Shown piece after piece: positions 36,449 through 40,079 of a stretch of DNA of 40,079 nt. Numbering within the stretch: the stretch's first letter is position 1; each line of letters starts with the position of its first letter. Under the pieces are notes generated by a model. It did not search any database. It saw only the letters and a list, made by a program, of their open reading frames with translations, and was not told where the DNA came from. Where the stretch lies: contig JAHJTX010000350.1 in assembly GCA_018829545.1 (NCBI GenBank), forward strand, positions 1 to 40,079, in the 5' to 3' direction. A program made the position numbers and the translations under genes. Origin of the DNA: Bacteroidota bacterium (GTDB lineage: Bacteria; Bacteroidota; Ignavibacteria; Ignavibacteriales; Melioribacteraceae).

Positions 36449-38128
36449 CTAAAAGTTATTTAATAAAATTGCGCCTTTGCTTGCAGAAGTTACCATGCGG
36501 GAATATCTGGCTAAGTAACCGCGTTTAATTTTTGGTTCAAACTTTGGTAGTGCTTCAAGTCTTTTTTGAATTTCGCCGATGCTTAATTTCACTTCTAATT
36601 TTCTGTTTGGAATATCAATTTCAATTATGTCGCCCTCTTTCAAAGCTGCAATCGGTCCGTACTCTGCCGCTTCAGGAGAAACATGACCAATACAAGCACC
36701 ACGAGTACCTCCCGAAAATCTCCCGTCTGTTATTAGCGCAACCTTATCTCCCAAACCCATGCCCATAATTGCGCTTGTTGGCGATAGCATTTCCGGCATT
36801 CCAGGTCCGCCTTTTGGTCCTTCATAACGGATAACAACAACATCCCCAGCTTTAACATCGCCCAAATAAATTTTTTCAACTGCTTCTTCTTGTGATTCAT
36901 AAATTTTTGCTGGACCGGAGAACTTCATCATCTTCTCATCAACCGCTGCGGTTTTAATAATTGACCCGTCCAGCGCAAGATTTCCGAAAAGAACTGCTAA
37001 TCCACCTTTGAGTGAGAAAGGCGCTTCAATCGTTCGGATTACATTTTCATCTTTGATTTCTGCTGAAGAAATGTTTTCTCCAAGAGTTTTTCCGGTTACA
37101 GTTAAGCAATCCATATGAAGTAAATTTTTCTTTGAAAGCTCTTTAAGAATTGCGGATATACCGCCGGCTTTATCAACATCTTCGATGTGGATTTCCTTTG
37201 TAGCGGGACTTACTTTACAGATATACGGAACCTTATCTGCAAGTTCATTCAGCATTTGCAAATCAAGATTTATTCCGGCTTCATAAGCAACAGCAAGAGT
37301 GTGAAGAATTGTATTTGTGCTTCCGCCCATTGCAAGATCAAGAGTGAAAGCATTTTTAAATGAATTCAGATTTAGAATATTACTAGGCTTTATATCATCC
37401 TTAACAAGCTGAAGTATTTGTCTTGAAGCGGCTTGGGCAAGTTCTTTCCTTTTGGGATCGATCGCTAAAATTGTTCCGTTACCCGGCAAAGCTAAACCTA
37501 AAGCTTCGAGCAAACAGTTCATGGAATTTGCTGTGAACATTCCGGCGCAAGATCCGCATGTAGGACATCCAAAATCCTCCAACTGTTTTAATTCTTCTTC
37601 GTCAATGGAGCCGTTCGCAAATTTTCCAACGCCTTCAAACACCGAAATCAAATCAATTTTTTCGCCGCTTGGTAAACGTCCTGCCTTCATGGGTCCGCCG
37701 GAAATAAATATTGTTGGGATATCAACTCTAGCGGCAGCCATCATCATTCCGGGAACAATTTTATCACAGTTTGGAATACATATCATTCCATCAAGGCGGT
37801 GGGCTTCAACGACAGTTTCAACGCAATCAGCAATTAATTCTCTACTAGCGAGTGAATAGCGCATGCCAAGATGCCCCATTGCAATCCCATCGTCAACGCC
37901 AATCGTATTGAATTCAAATGGAACGCCGCCGGCATCGCGGACTGCTTCTTTAATTACCCTTCCGAATTCTTGAAGATGAACATGCCCGGGAATTAAGTCT
38001 ATATACGAATTGCATACACCGATGAATGGTTTATTAAAATCTTCATCGCTTTTAATAGCTCCCGTTGCTTTCAATAAACTTCTATGTGGAGCTTTGTCAA
38101 ATCCTTTTTTTATTAAGTCAGACCGCAA
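36449..38128 (-). CDS. ilvD: Dihydroxy-acid dehydratase, TTG start
   Basis: Fe-S dehydratase giving 2-keto acids for valine, leucine and isoleucine. It has 559 residues. The cluster Cys ligands appear in [15 protein letters not shown] and [18 protein letters not shown], and the C-terminal [20 protein letters not shown] block is intact. The start is TTG at 38128, supported by GGAGG at 38134-38138 with a 5-nt spacer and the family start MRSDLIKKG. It is the first enzyme gene of the operon, 109 bp after the leader peptide. Codons 2-5 can pair with the leader RNA. Confidence 0.96.
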   Translation of the reverse strand: MRSDLIKKGFDKAPHRSLLKATGAIKSDEDFNKPFIGVCNSYIDLIPGHVHLQEFGRVIKEAVRDAGGVPFEFNTIGVDDGIAMGHLGMRYSLASRELIADCVETVVEAHRLDGMICIPNCDKIVPGMMMAAARVDIPTIFISGGPMKAGRLPSGEKIDLISVFEGVGKFANGSIDEEELKQLEDFGCPTCGSCAGMFTANSMNCLLEALGLALPGNGTILAIDPKRKELAQAASRQILQLVKDDIKPSNILNLNSFKNAFTLDLAMGGSTNTILHTLAVAYEAGINLDLQMLNELADKVPYICKVSPATKEIHIEDVDKAGGISAILKELSKKNLLHMDCLTVTGKTLGENISSAEIKDENVIRTIEAPFSLKGGLAVLFGNLALDGSIIKTAAVDEKMMKFSGPAKIYESQEEAVEKIYLGDVKAGDVVVIRYEGPKGGPGMPEMLSPTSAIMGMGLGDKVALITDGRFSGGTRGACIGHVSPEAAEYGPIAALKEGDIIEIDIPNRKLEVKLSIGEIQKRLEALPKFEPKIKRGYLARYSRMVTSASKGAILLNNF

Positions 38129-38194
38129 AAATACCTCCGCAAAAAAAATCCTCAGAGTACAACTAAAGGTTTGGTCAACCCCTCGATCTGACTT
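38115..38194 (-). promoter_or_regulatory. Candidate attenuator/translation-control region before ilvD
   Basis: In the RNA, AAGTCAGATC (38185-38194) can form a 10-bp helix (one G-U pair, 8 bp perfect) with GGTCTGACTT (38115-38124) inside the first ilvD codons. This would enclose the GGAGG and the TTG start. The same upstream element can instead pair through TCAGA (38187-38191) with TCTGA (38152-38156), which lies just before a T8 run (38141-38148); a small GGTT/AACC hairpin sits inside. Two exclusive folds, one terminator-like, fit attenuation, but the stems are modest and the model is inference. Confidence 0.4.
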
Positions 38195-38237
38195 TTGTTT
38201 ATTTTATTTTGTGAGATTTTGGGATTGGCTTATCATT

Positions 38238-38408
38238 TTAGCTAATAATGGTAAGAGTATTTACCAGAATTAGAGCTAAAGCAATTAGAATCCCTAGTAG
38301 AATTGTTTCTGAAGATACGATAATAGGTGAAGAAATATTCACAACTTTGCCGCTGATGGTTACTGCCATCAATCCGGAATACGCGATATGTTGTTGTGAG
38401 TTTTTCAT
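38238..38408 (-). CDS. Branched-chain leader peptide of the ilv-leu operon
   Basis: A 56-codon frame from ATG 38408 to TAA 38238-38240. The product reads MKNSQQHIAYSGLMAVTISG, KVVNISSPIIVSSE, then TILLGILIALALILVNTLTI and IS. Twenty-four of 56 residues are Ile, Leu or Val, with a dense run at the C-terminus, and four of eight Leu codons are CTA. It starts about 14 nt after the predicted transcription start and ends 109 bp before ilvD. This is the layout of an attenuation leader such as ilvL of E. coli, where ribosome stalling on Ile/Leu/Val codons relieves termination. No Shine-Dalgarno is seen. The alternative is a one-span membrane microprotein. Confidence 0.65.
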   Translation of the reverse strand: MKNSQQHIAYSGLMAVTISGKVVNISSPIIVSSETILLGILIALALILVNTLTIIS

Positions 38409-38428
38409 ATTGTAAAAATTTAGGATTG

Positions 38429-38457
38429 AATATAGTTTAGGAATATTTAATTGTCAA
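38429..38457 (-). promoter_or_regulatory. Consensus promoter of the ilv-leu-cimA operon
   Basis: TTGACA (38452-38457), a 17-base spacer and TATATT (38429-38434) on the minus strand. The predicted transcription start is near 38422. The boxes are identical to those of the rpsL promoter. A 10-bp perfect palindrome CGAGGCCTCG lies about 30 bp upstream (38487-38496), position unexplained. Confidence 0.85.
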
Positions 38458-38540
38458 GCTTTTGTTGAGATTGAGTAAAAAAAATGCGAGGCCTCGATAT
38501 GGGATTGGGTGAATCGCTCATTCGCTCAAAAATGAGACGA

Positions 38541-38774
38541 TGAGCGAACAGCCTGTTCGCTCTACAAGCGCAGCAAACTAAAGTTTGTATTACAACTTGT
38601 CGAAGCTCAACTGAAATCGTTGTTTCGCTTCGATTTACAAGATCAGTTTGTAACTCGAAGCGAAGCTTCGTGAAGTTGTTTTTGTAGAGCGAATCGCTGA
38701 TTCGCTCTAAAGGAAAGGGAATTATTAATATCTCTATCCATTTTTTGTAAAGCGAACAGGCTGTTCGCTCTACA
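38541..38774. repeat. REP composite block A (left of RAYT)
   Basis: Begins and ends with GCGAACAG-x-CTGTTCGC palindromes (38544-38560 and 38746-38774) and includes a second palindrome, AGAGCGAATCGCTGATTCGCTCT type (38686-38708), and CGAAGCGAAGCTTCG (38656-38670). It aligns almost base for base over about 235 bp with block B on the other side of the transposase gene. The bases before it (38512-38540) hold a degenerate copy, GAATCGCTCATTCGCTC. Confidence 0.9.
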
Positions 38775-38828
38775 AGCGTAAGCTAACTAAAGTTGGCGGT
38801 CAATAATTAAAGTTTCGTGAAGTTATTT

Positions 38829-38857
38829 TGTAAAGCGAACAGCCTGTTCGCACTACA
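38829..38857. repeat. REP palindrome upstream of RAYT
   Basis: A 29-bp unit with core GCGAACAGCCTGTTCGC and outer TGTAAA/ACTACA arms. It is preceded by CGTGAAGTTATTTTG, the same lead-in seen before the copy at 39839. Between it and the transposase start (38858-38965) I see only AT-rich sequence with no clear promoter. Confidence 0.9.
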
Positions 38858-38965
38858 AGATTAAGTTGAAACTCAAAGCGAAGATTGTTTTATTGAGCCA
38901 ATCGCCCCCTCCCTTTTTGGTTTTAGCTTTCAGTAAAAAGAAGTTTTTATTATTTTACGATTGTT

Positions 38966-39700
38966 ATGGCAGCCATAAAAATTTTTTATGAAAGAAATCT
39001 TCCACATTACCAGCCGCCTGGTTTTGCTTTCTTTGTAACTTTCCGATTAACAAATTCGATACCGATTAAAACTATAATCGAGTTAAAAAATGAAAGGCAG
39101 AAAGAGCTTGAGAAAATTTCATCAATCCAGAACAAAAGCGAAAAGAAAGAGCATTATAGAAAATATATCGGTGCATACTTCGGTAAGTTTGATCGTCTGC
39201 TTGATGGAAGTACAACCGGACCAAAATGGTTATTAAAGCCCGAGATTGCTGAAATTGTAAAAGAAGCAATTCATTTTAGAGATGGGAAGAAATACGATTT
39301 ATTTGCATACACTATAATGCCGAACCATGTGCATTTAGTAATAAAACCATTTGTAGAGCGAAGCGAAGTTTCGAATAAACTTCAGGAGATTGAAAAAATA
39401 TCAAGCACCGCTTCCGATGGTATTGAAAACGATTTGCATGTAAAGCGAACAGACTGTTCGCACTACATATTGACATTTATTCTCAGATCATTGAAATGGT
39501 ATACGGCAATAGAATGTAACAAACTCCTCAATCGTTCTGGCGCGTTTTGGCAGCATGAAAGTTATGACCATGTTGTTCGAGATGAGAAAGAATTAAAAAG
39601 GATTGTAAAATATATCTTATTGAATCCTGTAAAAGCCGGATTGTGTGAAACTGCAGAAAACTGGAAATGGAGTTATTATAATCCAAATTTTTTAGTGTAA
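38966..39700 (+). CDS. REP-associated tyrosine transposase (RAYT, Y1/IS200-like)
   Basis: RAYTs are single-copy relatives of IS200/IS605 TnpA that nick REP hairpins. The Y1 domain is clear: YQPPGFAFFVTFRLTN at the start, the catalytic HVH in TIMPNHVHLVIKP (His121, His123), then SLKWYTAIECNKLLNRSGAF, WQHESYDHVVRD, and YILLNPVKAGL with the candidate catalytic Tyr216. It has 244 residues. Residues about 129-167 are unusual: two REP-type motifs lie in frame there (see repeats at 39353 and 39439), lengthening the gap between HVH and the SLKWYTA block. ATG start without Shine-Dalgarno. It is flanked by REP blocks A and B, as expected for a RAYT locus. Confidence 0.88.
   Translation: MAAIKIFYERNLPHYQPPGFAFFVTFRLTNSIPIKTIIELKNERQKELEKISSIQNKSEKKEHYRKYIGAYFGKFDRLLDGSTTGPKWLLKPEIAEIVKEAIHFRDGKKYDLFAYTIMPNHVHLVIKPFVERSEVSNKLQEIEKISSTASDGIENDLHVKRTDCSHYILTFILRSLKWYTAIECNKLLNRSGAFWQHESYDHVVRDEKELKRIVKYILLNPVKAGLCETAENWKWSYYNPNFLV
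39353..39373. repeat. REP-type motif inside the RAYT frame (first)
   Basis: GTAGAGCGAAGCGAAGTTTC resembles a join of two motifs of the flanking blocks, GTAGAGCGAA and CGAAGCGAAGCTTCG. It encodes VERSEVS (residues 130-136) just after the HVH motif, with the frame kept. Confidence 0.6.
39439..39467. repeat. Full REP palindrome inside the RAYT frame
   Basis: A complete 29-bp unit (core GCGAACAGACTGTTCGC, outer TGTAAA and ACTACA) encodes residues HVKRTDCSHY (158-167). It differs from the external copies at one central base and keeps the frame open. It lies between the catalytic HVH and the C-terminal helices. Confidence 0.9.
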
Positions 39701-39744
39701 ATTAAGCATACCTCATTCGGTAGTCTTGCATATTCGATTTCTGT

Positions 39745-39789
39745 TGTGTGAACAGACTTGACCGACAAGGGAGGGCTGTTCGCATTACA
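39745..39789. repeat. REP copy split by about 19 bp
   Basis: Left arm TGTGTGAACAG and right arm CTGTTCGCATTACA, the two halves of a REP, are separated by ACTTGACCGACAAGGGAGG instead of one or two central bases. The outer bases also differ slightly. It lies just after the RAYT stop; 39701-39744 shows nothing else. Confidence 0.55.
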
Positions 39790-39842
39790 ACTTGTCCAAA
39801 CTCTACTAAAATCGTTGTTTCGCATCGTGAAGTTATTTTGTA

Positions 39843-40079
39843 AAGCGAACAGGCTGTTCGCTCTACACACGCAAGCTAACTAAAGTTTGTATTACAACTT
39901 GTCGAAGCTTAACTAAATTCGTTGTTTCGCTTCGATTTACAAGATTAGTTTGTAACTCGAAGCGAAGCTTCGTGAAGTTGTTTTTGTAGAGCGAATCGCT
40001 GATTCGCTCTAAAGGAAATGGAATTATAAATATCTCTATAAAGTTTTATTGTAAAGCGAACAGGCTGTTCGCACTACAA
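39843..40079. repeat. REP composite block B (right of RAYT), cut by window end
   Basis: REP at 39839-39867, then the shared internal sequence (GTTTGTATTACAACTTGTCG, GTTTCGCTTCGATTTACAAG), CGAAGCGAAGCTTCG, the second palindrome type at 39988-40010, and a final REP at 40050-40078. It is nearly identical to block A in order and sequence. The window stops one base after the last REP, so the array may continue. Confidence 0.9.

Noticed and set aside
38010-38273. 87-codon plus-strand frame opposite the ilvD start
   Set aside because: It runs antisense to ilvD codons and the attenuator region and has no coding signature.
38541-40079. CRISPR or plasmid iterons
   Set aside because: The units are palindromes of two families in a mosaic around a RAYT gene, with long conserved spacers, which fits REP elements.

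Overview
The window looks like chromosome from a free-living, AT-rich bacterium of the Bacteroidota/Chlorobi side of the tree. Ignavibacteria is my best guess, from the protein style and gene order; no marker in the window proves it. Many genes carry clear Shine-Dalgarno sequences (GGAGG about 5-6 nt before the start, often before GTG or TTG), and two promoters match TTGACA-N17-TATATT exactly. Both traits differ from typical Bacteroidia.

Region 1 (1-24114, all on the minus strand) is the core information-processing cluster. In transcription order it runs: promoter at about 24100, tRNA-Tyr, tRNA-Gly, tRNA-Thr, rpmG, tRNA-Trp, secE, nusG, rplK, rplA, rplJ, rplL, rpoB, rpoC; then a second promoter and the str operon (rpsL, rpsG, fusA, tuf); then an intrinsic terminator-like hairpin and the S10/spc genes (rpsJ, rplC, rplD, rplW, rplB, rpsS, rplV, rpsC, rplP, rpmC, rpsQ, rplN, rplX, rplE, rpsN, rpsH, rplF). 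rplF runs off the left edge. Hairpins sit at rplL/rpoB, rpoC/rpsL and tuf/rpsJ, where expression steps are expected.

Region 2 (24120-26770) is an accessory island. It holds a decayed IS21-type element (terminal-type repeats plus a frameshifted start of istA), six copies of a TTCTGGAAAATA motif, and a 484-aa Fic protein with an AbiEi-like N-terminal part. The Fic gene is on the plus strand, and the last motif copy ends at its start codon.

Region 3 (26961-38457, minus) is one long branched-chain amino-acid operon: promoter, a 56-aa Ile/Leu/Val-rich leader peptide, ilvD, ilvB, ilvN, ilvC, leuB, leuA, leuC, leuD, cimA. With citramalate synthase, 2-ketobutyrate for isoleucine can be made from pyruvate and acetyl-CoA, with the leuBCD enzymes serving both pathways. 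The leader peptide is too short for ordinary gene calling and points to transcription attenuation.

Region 4 (38510-40079) is a REP/RAYT locus. A Y1 (IS200-like) REP-associated tyrosine transposase on the plus strand is flanked by two approximately 235-bp composite direct repeats built from GCGAACAG-CTGTTCGC palindromes. The same palindrome, and a second related motif, also lie in frame inside the transposase gene.

The strongest candidates for something new are the Fic/AbiEi fusion with its iteron array, the BCAA leader with its competing helices, and the transposase gene carrying its own REP elements inside its reading frame.
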